From Orthonyx spaldingii (taxonomy: Eukaryota; Chordata; Aves; Passeriformes; Orthonychidae), in contig VZTJ01003846.1 of assembly GCA_013397795.1 (NCBI GenBank), positions 444,162-508,161 of the forward strand: DNA of 64,000 nucleotides, given 5' to 3'. Position 1 is the first letter of the stretch. Every line of letters begins with the position of its first letter. Below the pieces are notes generated by a model, which ran no database searches, was not told the DNA's origin, and saw nothing but the letters and a program-made list of their open reading frames with translations. This document shows positions 49,415 through 61,600 of this stretch, piece by piece. A program made the translations under genes and the position numbers.

Positions 49415-50207
49415 TGGAGAGCCTGAAGAATTGAGTGGAGAGAAACCTAATGAGGTAACAAGGGCCAGGTCAGGGTCCTGCTCTTGGGGAGGAATAATCC
49501 CAAGTACCAGCACAGGCTGAGGGCTGAGCTACTAGAGAGCAGCATGGCAGAGAAGGACCTGGAAGTCTTGATCGGTGACAAACTGACCGTGAGCCAACAC
49601 TGCCCTTGCAGCCAAGAGGGTCAGTGGTATCCTGGGGTATGTTGGGAAGACTGTGGCCGGCAGGCTGAGGGAGGTTATTCTGCCCCTCTACTCCGCCCTA
49701 GAGAGGCCACATCTGGAGTGCTGTGTGCAGTTCTGGACTCCTCAGGACAGGAGAAACAAGGAGCTCCTGGACAGCATCCAGTGGAGGCCACAAAGGGGAT
49801 TTGGGGTTTGGAGAATTTCTTGTGAGGAGAGACCGTGGGAGCTGGGCCTGTTTAGTCTGGTGAAGAGAAGGCTGAGAGGGGATTTCATTAATGCATATAA
49901 ATATCTCAAAGGTGGCTTTCAAGAGGATGGTGCCAGACTCTTCAGTGATACTCAGTGGCAGGGCATAGAGCAATGGTCATAAACTAAAACCCAAGAACAT
50001 GAGGGAGAACTTCTTTACATTGAGAGTGGCACAGCACTGGAACAGGCTGCCCAGGGAGGTCGTGGAGCCACCCTATCTGGAGACCTTCAAAACCCACTTC
50101 AAAACGCGTTCCTGTGTCACCTGCTCAAGGTGACCCTGCTTTGGCAGACGGCTTGGACTCGATAATCACCAGAGGGTTGGAAAAGACCTAACAATTCCGT
50201 GTGAGAT
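49415..50207 (+). mobile_element. CR1 LINE fragment (ORF2 3' part and 3'UTR)
   Basis: About 790 bases with CR1 landmarks in order: AGGGTCCTGCTCTTGGGG, GGAGGTTATTCTGCCCCTCT, GAGAAGGCTGAGAGGGGA, GGAACAGGCTGCCCAGGGAG and a terminal GGTTGGAAAAGACC. The reading frame is broken. The left end is approximate. It ends about 90 bases before the LGALS8 CpG island. Confidence 0.9.
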
Positions 50208-50289
50208 GTATCTTGTCAGGAGCTGGGGTTGGGCTACAACAAGCGACCTTCAGATGAAGCACAACACACAGAGGAATCGAAGGGTTCGC

Positions 50290-50640
50290 CGGGGAAGGAG
50301 CTGAATTTACTTCACAGGGTGTAAGCCCGGGCCGCCCCGAATCAGCCCAGCCCCGCCCGGTGCCGGCGGAGGCGCCTGCGCGCACCCGGGCCAGGCTGCG
50401 CCGGGCGGGGCCGCCGTGAGCTCACCGCCGGCCGAAAGCCGCGCTGAGGGGCGGGACGGGGCTGGCGCACGGACGGACGGCGATGGCAGCGCCGGGCGGG
50501 CGCGTCCCGCGGGTGTGCGGGCATTGCTGAGCACCGCGGAGCGTCCTGCAGGTAAGAGAGGGAGCGGGGATGGCGGGGACACGCCCCCTGCCCGCCCCGG
50601 CGGGGCTCTGGGGAGCCGCGGCTGCCGCGCGTCGCTGTAA
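50290..50640 (+). promoter_or_regulatory. CpG-island promoter of LGALS8
   Basis: A dense CpG block with GC boxes upstream of LGALS8 and on its strand. It ends in a consensus splice donor (CTGCAG then GTAAGAG at 50552), so it probably carries the non-coding first exon. No TATA box stands out. Confidence 0.75.
50480..50551 (+). other. Candidate non-coding exon 1 of LGALS8
   Basis: The exon end is inferred from the strong donor at 50552 inside the CpG island. The start is not determinable and the left bound is arbitrary. Confidence 0.45.
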
Positions 50641-52514
50641 AGCTCAAATGGCCGAGGTTGCTTGGTCGCTTAGTCCCGTGTCCTTCCAGTGTTCGGGAGT
50701 GTTGGGTGTACAGCGGGGATGGGGGGACACCGCCGGTGTTTTGTACCTCAACTGCTTTCAGAGATCCAGAAAGCATCTCGGTAATTTTCTTCGCAAAAGA
50801 CGTGTTCGCATTGGTGCAAAATCTCGCTTTGATTGTAAGGACTGGCCGGAGTTACCCTCATGCAGGTAACTCATGAAGGACACATTTTCTCTGTGTCACA
50901 GTGGGAAGCATAATAGCTGCTTGTTGGCCTCTGAGGTATCCTGTTTGTCTGTGGAAGAGATTTCCACATTTCCAATGTGTGAGATAACAGGGCATCCTGT
51001 GTATATAAGTGCTCAAAGCAGAGTCAGGGAACCTTAGCTTGCCGTGTTGCAGATTTGGTGTAACACGGACACTGGTAGTGTTTCGTCTGATAGAAGGACA
51101 CAGAAGAGCCTTGCAATTGCATGTCCTGCTTTTGACAAACAGAGCCTGAACTGCGGCTTTCCTTCATTATTGTGACCTTGTCAATAAAATACTAATAGAC
51201 AAACAAGAAAACCCTTAACTCATCACTTTATCATAGTGCTACCTGGTCTGCCAAGATCCTGTGCCAGGATCCTCTCCTAGCAGGATGTAGATTGCTGTTG
51301 TACACACAGGAAAGTTCAGCTAGCAGGCTGCTATCTGTAGGCTGGTTTTAGTTTCGTTTCATAGTTTTGTAGGTTTTGTTTTCGTGAGGTCTGCTGTTGA
51401 ACTTTACAACAGTAAATGCAAAATTATTGTTTGCTTTGGTCTTTATTTTCTCCTTTTAAAAATGAAATCAATAAAATTTGCCTGTGCAGGCAAAAGTGAA
51501 TTTATGGTAGTATCCCATGAGAAGATCAAAGGGCAAAAAAAAAAGTTACGCAGTGTTGGCACCTTATATTCTCTGAATTGGATTCTAGATACTGGTCTTA
51601 AGTGGGTGAGTTAATACACGTCTGGTCCAAATCTCCAACAAGATAAGCCAGATGTTGCAAAATGGACCACTCTATTGTTTGATCATTGCAGAACATTAAC
51701 CCCTGTGGAACAGGCCACAGACCTTGGGGTTTTGGTTTTGTGTTGGAGTTTTGTCTGGATTCTTTTACTTTTTCATAACATTGCTTGTGGTTGTCACACA
51801 GTGATGCTCCTAGAGCCTCACCTCTGACTTTTTCCCTGTCTGCTGGTCATCACCACACAGCTTACATGCTACCTTGTTTCTCCAGAATATGCCAGAAATA
51901 AAACTTAGTAGTTTCAATTGGGCCCTGAATTGTGGTCACTTTATTAAAGGATTTGCTAAAGAAGTTGCAGTGTAGCTCAGTATACTCACAAGCTTCATTT
52001 CTTGTTAATGTTGTGCATGTAATTCAAGTTTTACAAACTCCTGTAATTACTTGTGGCATTCAGGGATTGTATGTGTTGGAGGAAGAAATGTAAAACACCC
52101 TCTGTTTCTCTTCTTTGTCTTTGCCTAGTATTTCTTAACTTTGTGTAAGATAAAGGTGGAAAAGGCAAGGTCACCCGCTAAGGCTTGTCTGCCATGGGAA
52201 AGCTGGGGATAGCACACTGCTGATGACATTGTTTACCAGTGTGGCATCTTAGTGCTTTAAGCAAACCTTTTAATTTCATATTTCAAAACTCCAGCAGAGG
52301 TACTGGAAAGACGTTTCTATCATTTCTTGTGCTATTTATAGTTGTACCTTGGAGAGTTTCACTTCATGTTGTGTCACCTTGTTTCTCTTTAATTAAAAGT
52401 TTTTGGGTTTTTTTGAAGGGATCCCTCCTTTGGTGTTGCCTGATCAGTGAGTTCTTTAAGTACACTCCAGCAGTGACCACACAGAACTGAGAGACTTCAG
52501 CTGAAGGAGGGAAG

Positions 52515-52628
52515 ATGACATCCTTGGGTGCACCACAGAAGGAAATGCATAAACTGACCTTGGATACACCACAGAAAGAAATATCTAAACTGAGCTTGGA
52601 TACATCACAGAAGACAATCAGTAACCCG
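52515..52628 (+). CDS. LGALS8: LGALS8 first coding exon with three-copy repeat
   Basis: 114 bases, 38 residues, ATG in context GAAGATGA, ending SNP before donor GTAACT. Three 36-base units (from 52521, 52557 and 52593) encode SLGAPQKEMHKL, TLDTPQKEISKL and SLDTSQKTISNP. The third aligns with the human N-terminus SLNNLQNIIYNP. The acceptor upstream is not certain (AGs near 52470-52498). Confidence 0.85.
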
Positions 52629-55600
52629 GTAACTCCTCTGTCATGTTAACAATGTCTCCCTTGGGAAATGGGACCTTACTGTTTTATGTCAATAGTACTG
52701 TTTTGCACAGTGAGGGATGCTGCTGAGAGCTCTGCATTCCTCAGGTATCTGAGGGAGAATGTCACAGGTGACATGAAGAGCTGATGGTGTTTAGAAATTT
52801 TGCTGTAAACAAATGGAGAGGACTTCCAAAACAGGACAGATTTTCTGTCAGCCTTGGAGGATAATCCTGTTTCATGTACAACTTACGTAGATGTCTGGCA
52901 TTTTTGCAGAATGTGCTGGAAAGTGAAAATATGATAAGAAGTGTTGTCACTCCTAATTCTCTGTCAACACGGGTGGTGCCTGGCAGCTCTCATCAAATGT
53001 TTATTTTGTGGTGCCTGTTACTTCAGTCTGAATAACTAAACTTGGAAATCTTTTTCATAGTTCATATCTTAATTTAGAATAAATCCTGTTTTTTAGGGAA
53101 GGCTTGAGCTGACATGATTCAGCAATTGCGAAGACTGGATTTGACAGAATTTTGTTTGCCTAGCTCAGAGTCTGGAAACTTTCTCTGAAAAGTTCTAGCA
53201 TTCTCATGATCTGTGACAGCAGCCTGACTTTGGCTTACCCTAAAGGGGTGACCTGAAGCTGTGGTTCTTTTGTGTCTTAAAAAAGGTAGTTCATTTGAAC
53301 CTGTGGGAAATAATATTTCTACCATTCTGTGCTAGACCCCTTTAAAAATACTAAAATATGTAAAGTATTTATGGGGAATGTACAGTAACACAGACCTGCA
53401 CAGGACTTTCTTATCTTTTGCAGCTTTGCACTGTCACACTCTTGGGCCCTCAGTCAATCTGATTGTTTATTCCCAGTACGTGGTCACTGCTTGCAAAGTG
53501 GATAGAGTTTGGGATGATGAGGGCATAGTTTCAACCTCCTTCATGAGAACCCAGCTGGAAGAGGAAGGAAAGCTGTATGATTAACTAGAAAGTGGAAGGA
53601 CTGAAGTGTAAAAGGAAAGGGAGGATGGAAGTTGGTAGATGGAGATCTTGGTGGGAGAGGAGATATGAAGAGGATTAGGAGATGTTTAGGACAAACGAGT
53701 AGTATAAGGGAGAGACTAAGAGTCCAGCAAAATTGGATGCCTGCAGGGGGACTGATGAGTATGATAGGTGAAAAGACTTAGCAGGAGAATTCAACTAGAG
53801 CTTAGGCGTCGAGAGCCTATTGTGGGAAAAAGAATGAGTATTTGGGATTGGAATATGGAGGCAGAATTGGGAAAGATTGTACCCACGACCTCCGGGCAGC
53901 CTCCAGATAAGGCAGTGAGCAACCTGCTCTATCTCACCTTGCTTTGAACAAGGCATTGTGCTAGAGAGATGAGAACCTCAGCCCTTCTGTAGCAGGGCAG
54001 GCTATGAAAATGTCATTGTTTCAGTACATTGTTCTATTAGCAGCAAAACTTAAGAGCTTTATTACAGGTTTGAGTGTGAAATGTGTTTCTTCGTTACTGG
54101 ACTGCTCTCAAGCACCCAGAAAATCTCCTTTCCTCTTTATGCCCTTTACTCCACCCATCTGACAAGAAGTGATGTCATGTCCCGTCTGGTGGGACAGCTG
54201 TGTGATATGCAGCATGCTGGATAAAAGCTGTTATCACAGTCCTTTCCTCTGTAAGACCATAATCTGCCCTCTTGTTTTATGAAGACTGGCATTTTCTTTT
54301 AGGAAGAACATCATCTTCGAGACTTCTCAAACTCAGTCGACATTGACCAGTTGGCTTTTGAGCTAAGTTTTGGAGATCTAGAAGAAAGACAGGATGATGC
54401 TAGATCATGTCATGTAACAAGCATCATTTTTAATAAATGAGGAAAAAGTAGTAGAAGAACATCTTGAGACTGAGGAAATTGTAGGCACATTCTGTGATGA
54501 GAGTCTCATTAAGTCTGTAGTATTGCACCCAGAAACTGCTGTATTATGGTCTTGTAGATTCTACATCGGAGCTTCTGAAGAGTTGATGGGCCACCTTTTC
54601 TTTTAAATAAAGCATCCCTTAGAATATAAAGAAACTTTTCCCACAGTTCCTTTTCAGGAGTATAGAGCTTAGCTTCACTGAAGTGGTTAAGTCGCAGTGT
54701 CCCTGACCTGTGTGTGTTTCTTTGGTTTGTCTTTGGAGACTGAACTAGTAACTTCTTGCTTGATTGCAATAGAGCTACTGCCCCTCAGGAGCAGAGTGTA
54801 AAAATGAGAACAATCAAGATACACTTTCCCTTTTTTATTATTGTTCTTATTGTTTGAATAAAAATAAAAGTACAAGCTGGTGTGCAGCTTGAAAGGAACC
54901 AGGCCACTACCAATAAACAAAGCAATTTCACTTTTCTTTCACTTTTAACACTTAATTTCACATTTTGGTCCTCATCTGCTGCACCTGCAAAAGCCAATAA
55001 AAATTATGGGACTTAACCTGACAATTTGCTTGAGAAACAAGTTCTATTTTTTTCCGTGATGCAGAAGATGACTTTGAATTAGGTTTTATGCAGTGGGTGG
55101 GTAGCTGAGAAGGGAAGTGGAGAGCGGGCAGAACAGGATGTGTATCTACTGGCAGAAATGATCAACACTCTGGGTTTAGACAATTTTTGCTGTCATTCCT
55201 TTTTCCTCACAGATTAACAAGAATATGTGTCAGCAAACATGTGTCCTTTTCATACCTGCCTGTTTCATGCAATGATCTATATATTTTAAAAATAAAATTC
55301 TCAACTTGTCATTTTATAGTCCAATATTTCATTCAAGAGTAGTATTTTCAGTGTGTTTGTTATTTTTGTTGTTAAATTACTGAAAATCTTGATTACTGAA
55401 ATTGATATTTCATTTCAAAGGTACCCTAAAATCTTATAAACTACCAAAACCAACATTGGCAGAATTTTCTGTCTGTTAACCAGAGTAAATGCAACCATTT
55501 ACTACTACCACTTACTTCCCTTTCCAATCTGAAGCACATGTGATGAGATGCAGACTGACTGCCTTGCTTTTGGGCCAGGCACCTGGGAACTTCCGCAGTT

Positions 55601-58600
55601 TAATGTTTAAGGTGCTTTCCTTCCATGCCTGAAATGCTGGATGATCAGGGTAGGGCTTCTGTCAGCATGTTTGAGTCTTTGCCAGTGAACTGTGCTGGGG
55701 TGTCTGGGGCTTTTATCTTAACTGACATATCCCTGCCTATGGCTTAACAACTCTCACCATGCTGCCACTTCAGTTCAGTGGAACATCCTTATGTTACCTT
55801 CTCCAGCTATTGATGAGGAAGAAAAGATAGTGAGGCTTTGAGCCAGACTGCATGCTGTAGACACCACATAATCCAAGACTCCTGAACAGGGCTATTTCAG
55901 TGCACTTTGCAGTTCTTAGCTCATTAGGATGAGGTATTTTGTGGTGTTTTGGTAGGTTTTACTAAGAAGACACTCTGTGACATAGTCTCTTCCTATCATT
56001 GTTTTCCATAACAGAGCAAGAACAAGCAAAAAGGCAGCTCCTGTAGTCTTGGGTCAGGAGGGTTCTGGAAGTTGCCTCCTGGTACCAGCAAGGGGCTGAT
56101 AATAGTCAGCCCTTGGGAATGACCTAATTTGAAGTGAATTCTCTATATGCTCTATGAATAGTGAGGAAACCAAATATTACAACTTTTCATTTGAGAGCTA
56201 GGAATGGAAGATGGAAATTTAGTTTTAATTTTATCTGAAAAACTTGGTTTTCATAGAGGAAAATATGCCAGGTTTTCCCTTCCTGTTGTGGTTTCTTTTA
56301 TATTAAAAGCCAGTTGTGTTTCTTTTAATGTCCTAGAGCATCATATAATTAAGTATTAGAATACTAATTTTTAAACTATTTTGGGGTTTTTTGCCTCCAT
56401 CACAAAATAGTATTGGAATATTTTTTTCTTCTTTTTTTGTTCTTCCCTGTTCTAGGTCATTCCATATGTTGGGACAATACATGGTGGCCTTGTTCCTGGA
56501 GAGCTGATTGTGATTCATGGGACTGTTCCTGATGATGCAGACAGGTAGTGGCTATGGTGTCATGTTTTGCAGTGTCACCATGTGAGCAAGAATGGAATGG
56601 ATAAAATGTTTCCAGGGTCCTACTTAGGATGTCACACAAAGGCTTGATCTAAATCCTTATGATAGCATCACGTTAAATGCAGGCTTAAAGGGTTATATGA
56701 GACTAACAAAATTGATAACTGAATGTGTAGTGTGTAGAAGTTAATTTAAACTGGGATAAGGAGGTATGGATAGTGCTTGTTCCTAGTCAGGGGGCTCTGT
56801 TCCCTGACCTTATCCAAGGTTCATTTGATACATTCTGCTGAAGGTAATGGGAGGCAAGGTGGTGAGCACAATAAGTGAGGAGTTTACATGGTATGAATGA
56901 TGGCCATTAAATAAATACTTAAACATTTATATTCACTGCAATAAGTCATGGAAGAACCTTTCAAAAATATGTAGGAACAGAGGAGGACAAATGTTGTTTT
57001 GGGGATTTTTTCTTATCCAATGACATTAATTATGTCTGCCTGTTCTGAGGCTTCACAGTAAAACACAAATGTACTGAGCTTTTAGGTGAGTTCTGGAGGG
57101 ACTGAGCTGAATGTGGTTTGTCTTATTTTTATGATTAGGTTCCAGGTGGATTTACAGTGTGGCAGCAGCATAAAGCCTCGAGCTGATGTGGCATTCCATT
57201 TCAACCCCCGCTTCAAAAGGTCTGGCTGCATTGTTTGCAACACACTGGAGAGGGAAAGATGGGGCTGGGAGGAGATCACTTATGAGATGCCCTTTGAAAA
57301 AGGAAAGTCATTTGAGATTGTCATCATGATTTTAAAGGACAAATTCCAGGTGAGTCTGGGTCAATTCTTCATCTACAGCCAGTTAAAATAGAGGTATTTG
57401 GTATAATTGAAATAAATATTGGAGGTCTAGGTGTCTCTGTTTGCTCAATATAGTCTAACTACAAAAAGGTTTAGAGCTTGTTTTTTAAAGAGGTGCTAAC
57501 TAAATCAGACCTTTAATTTTCTATTGCCTCCCTCTAAATTGGATGAGTAGGCAAGTAACTTCCTGCCATGGCTAATGGCGACTCCACCCTTCCCTCTGTA
57601 TGTGCAAAGGGCTAATCTTGGGATAAACCTGTTCTGTGGCTGATGTAGGGCAGTCCTCTTGGAGGGGACATGTGAGGTGTATTTGTCTTGCTCTGTTAGA
57701 CTGCAATAATAGATTCTATTACATTGGTAACACCACATTGGTAAATGATCAGGTGCTAGAAACAAGGGTGTGAAATACAAATTTTAGTGTAGGCAAATAA
57801 ATCTCCCTCATAGTGATGGAAAGAGAGATTGAATCATGGATGAGCTGAACTTAGTTGATCTGATATTTCTAGGACACTCCTAGAATTGCTTCTGTACCAC
57901 ACCAGTGTAAACTGGAGATGTGTGCATACAATGTGATACATGGCTGGTGTAATGTATGTTTAATACAGTGTTTCTGTTTTGTTTCCTGTCTCTTTAGGTG
58001 ACTGTAAACAAAAAGCACTTGCTGCTCTACAACCACAGAATTAGCCTTGAAAAAATAGATACTCTTGGAATATATGGCAAAGTGCAGATCAAAACCATAG
58101 AGTTTGTTTCTAAGGTAAGTTGTATAGATAGCTGACTTGTTTGATTCCTTTTCTCTGTCCTAAACTACATAGCAGGGATTATGGTGAAAAGGAAGAAGGA
58201 AGAAGCAGCTGCACAGTCTAATGTTAGTAAGGAGATTTTAGTTTCCCACATTTCAGCATGTGAGTCTCATAAGGATTTCTGTCTTCCTGTTTCAGTCTTG
58301 CAGTTAGGGGCAAGAAAGTGACAACGTTTACAGCTTACAAAGTTAACAGGACAGGTAAAAGAATTGATTATATACTTAGTCTAGGACTGGATTAGACTTT
58401 TCAAGTATTGCAGGGGCTTCAGAATGAACTCTTGAGTATTCAGTGCTTCTAAGTGACAAGTTCAGCCATGGCTGTAACTTGTTGCTTGGCTTTGAAATGC
58501 CAAGGTCAGCCACAGCTGGAACTCCTTGTGCACATAGCCCTGTTTTTCCTGCTAAACGGATGGATTTGTTGATTGAAGTCAGAAGTGTACATTTATGGGG

Positions 58601-61600
58601 ATGAGAAGATATATTCTTTCTCAGACTTTGTACCTTGACTTGTACCTGGACCAAACTGAAGTGAATTTGAAGTGAAGGCTGTGCTGTGCCTCCTCTCAGC
58701 TGCCAGCTCTGCTACTGAAAGTAAATTAACAGGGAGTTTTCCCTGTGCAGAAGGAGAGATCCTTTTGTTCTGGAAGAGTTAGACTTTTAGAACAGAAACT
58801 GAAGGTGATAAATTCCAGGGAGATACAGAAGGTGAATGCCTTTTCCCTCTTCTGCCGCTCACTGAGGTAGCCTACCTACTCCTGTGTAATATTCTTGGTC
58901 TCTTCGGCTCCATCTCCACTACATTGTGGGCAAAGCTTGGGTCTGTTGCTGCCAAATACCAGGTCTAACTCAGGTCAGCAGACTAATAATTGTTTTGGTA
59001 GGAGGTGAAGCTCAACATAATGAAGCCTAAGCTTTAAACATAGGCCTACTATGTTTAAACAGACTGTAAACAGACTTTCATGGGTCCCATCACTTGGCCC
59101 TGGGCATGTTGCCAGAATAATATTCCTGCAAAAGCTGTCTGCATCCTGATCTTGGAGGACTGACTCCAAGAAGAGCTTGAGGGCAAGCAGGTGCTGTAGG
59201 TTGGTTTCTGACCCAAGCACAAAACACACACTTGGTTTAACCTGTGGCTGCTGATGTTGTATCCTTTGTGGAAGAAAGGAATGGAGAAAGGCGATTCTTT
59301 CCTTTTAGTCTTTGCTTCTAATACACTTTTCTGAGGAGGAAGTTTGAGGTTTATATTGAAATAAACAACCTGAAGACACAGTCTGCTAGGGCTAGGCTGG
59401 AACTGTCTCTGCATGGCCTTGTTGCTCGTCTGCCCTTCCCATGGGAAGGGACAAGGATGTAGGGGGCTGCTTAGAACCCCAAGAACCCCCGTGTGGACCT
59501 GCCATACTGGTATTTCTACCCCAGTAGGGACAACTCTGTGAGTACCCTCAGATGCTGAGGGCTTGACAGTGCTCTGACTGTCAAATAAAGATTCAGACTG
59601 TAATGAGGTGATCTTCAGAAATCTCGATGTGGCTTCAGCAACTGATCTTCAGAACTTTTTCGTAGTTTGTAGGGGTTTGGCTATCTTTTTTGTTAACATA
59701 GTCCTAGATTTCCACCTTAACAGTTCACCATTCAAAGCATGATGATCCTTACATTGTTCTAAACCAACTTTATGTTAAAGTTATATGATGTTAGCAATGA
59801 CACCTAAATATCTCTCTTTCTGCAGTCTTTACAAGGCTCTCAGCCATCGTCTCTAGGAGTAACAAAGATAAACACAGAAAATGTACGTATGTTTGTAAAA
59901 GGTTGAATGAATCTCCCTGTTGTCTGATAAGCTAGATAATGTTCTTTTCTTCTCTTGTAGGGGGAAATGCCAAATGGTTCACAACTGGTAAGTGTCTCCT
60001 GTAGATTTGTGGCAAATGTGGAGTAAAAAAAATCAAAAATACCTCAGTTATTAGTAAAAAGACGTGCACAAAAGACAAGAACAAAGGAATTGAGAGTCAA
60101 CTGGAGAAAGATCATCAGTGAGGTTTTGTGGAGGGTAATCCTCTTCTCTACTGCTAGTACAAATGAGACTACTGTTAAATAATTTAGAAAACCCAGAAGA
60201 TAAACACAACATCCAAAACCATAAACAAAGAAATAAAAAGTGAAGTACCTGAAGTTTTAAAGGATCAAGTCACATTCAAACTTTTTTTTTTTCAAATAAG
60301 CATACTTTGTTTTCTCTGCTTTAGGAAATACCTGCAAAGCAAAAGTATTCTGCAGTCATGTTATGATAACATGTATGTCCTGGAACCTGTCTGCTACATC
60401 TTCCTCTTGCTGACAGATCCCTGAGTACGCTTCAGGCAGCTGGATGCAAGCATTGCACCTTAGGGGTGGAACTTGCACCCAGCTAACATGGAGTATAGAT
60501 GGAGTGAGTGCTCATGTTTTTGCAAAAACCTGTGCCGGTGGACTGTATCCACACTGGAGTAAGAACCACACTGAAACTGAAAGGGGTTGAAAGCCAGGAA
60601 TATATACAAATAGAATTTGTGGAGAAGGTGAAGTTGCTGTGAGTGCCATAATTTTAGATGCTTTGTCACTTGACAGCCTGCCTTCTTCAGTCTTTTTTTC
60701 AAAACCAAGTAACACGCAGTATTGTAATTTGCAAGTGGTGAACTACAGCAAAAACATAAAAGTAAAGTGCTTCTCCATTCCCTTGTTTTCCCTGATGAAA
60801 ATAACTTCTAAAACAAGGAAAAAATAAGATTAATAAAATACTTGCACTCTCTATCATCATGAACTGCTGCCAGGAGGACAGAACATTTAGTGACCCTACT
60901 TCTAGTATTTATGCAACCATGAGACAACAACACCTTAGCATGAGTCTTACTCTTTAAAGCAAAACTGATACTTCTAGAGATGAGAGTCAGGTATAATTCT
61001 GAATAATTATGTGATATGAATTTAAACTATTACAGGGAGTTTCATGCTTACTTTTTTCTACTTTTTTTTTCTTTCCCCTTCCACCATTAGTGATGGCAGA
61101 AGTAGTTGTAAATGTTTGTTTGGAACCCGAGGTGGTAGTCTAAATTAAAACCCAATACTTTGATGTATTTATCTCAGTGGAAGTTTTCCACTATAGTAAA
61201 CTTACCTTAGCTGTAAGTGCAGATTTGCAATTGTAGGCCAAATTTCTTCCTGCCATGGTAAAGCTCAGCTTGTATATTGAAAAAGTAAGTCAAAGTCAAA
61301 ATTTTTACTGAGGGTGTACTTCCAGGGTGTTCCTTATGTTGGGAAACTTGATACTGCACTTCGTCTGGGATGCACAATTGCCATTAAAGGAGAAGTGAAT
61401 AAAAACCCAAAGAGGTATGTGTTACTGATGGTATTTTTCTGTTATTTAACTGAGGTACTCTAGAGAATGAGTAGGCTTTTCAGTTGCCTCTGTATATCCT
61501 TACTCACTTGCAACTTTACATCTGGCATCATCTGAAACTACAATGCAGTTTCCTCAGGAACCAGCAGGATACCGCTTTAGAGAGGACTTAAAAGAGCAGC

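Noticed and set aside
49484..49982. 113- and 109-codon open frames near LGALS8
   Set aside because: They are pieces of the CR1 ORF2 3' region in different frames, not a host gene.
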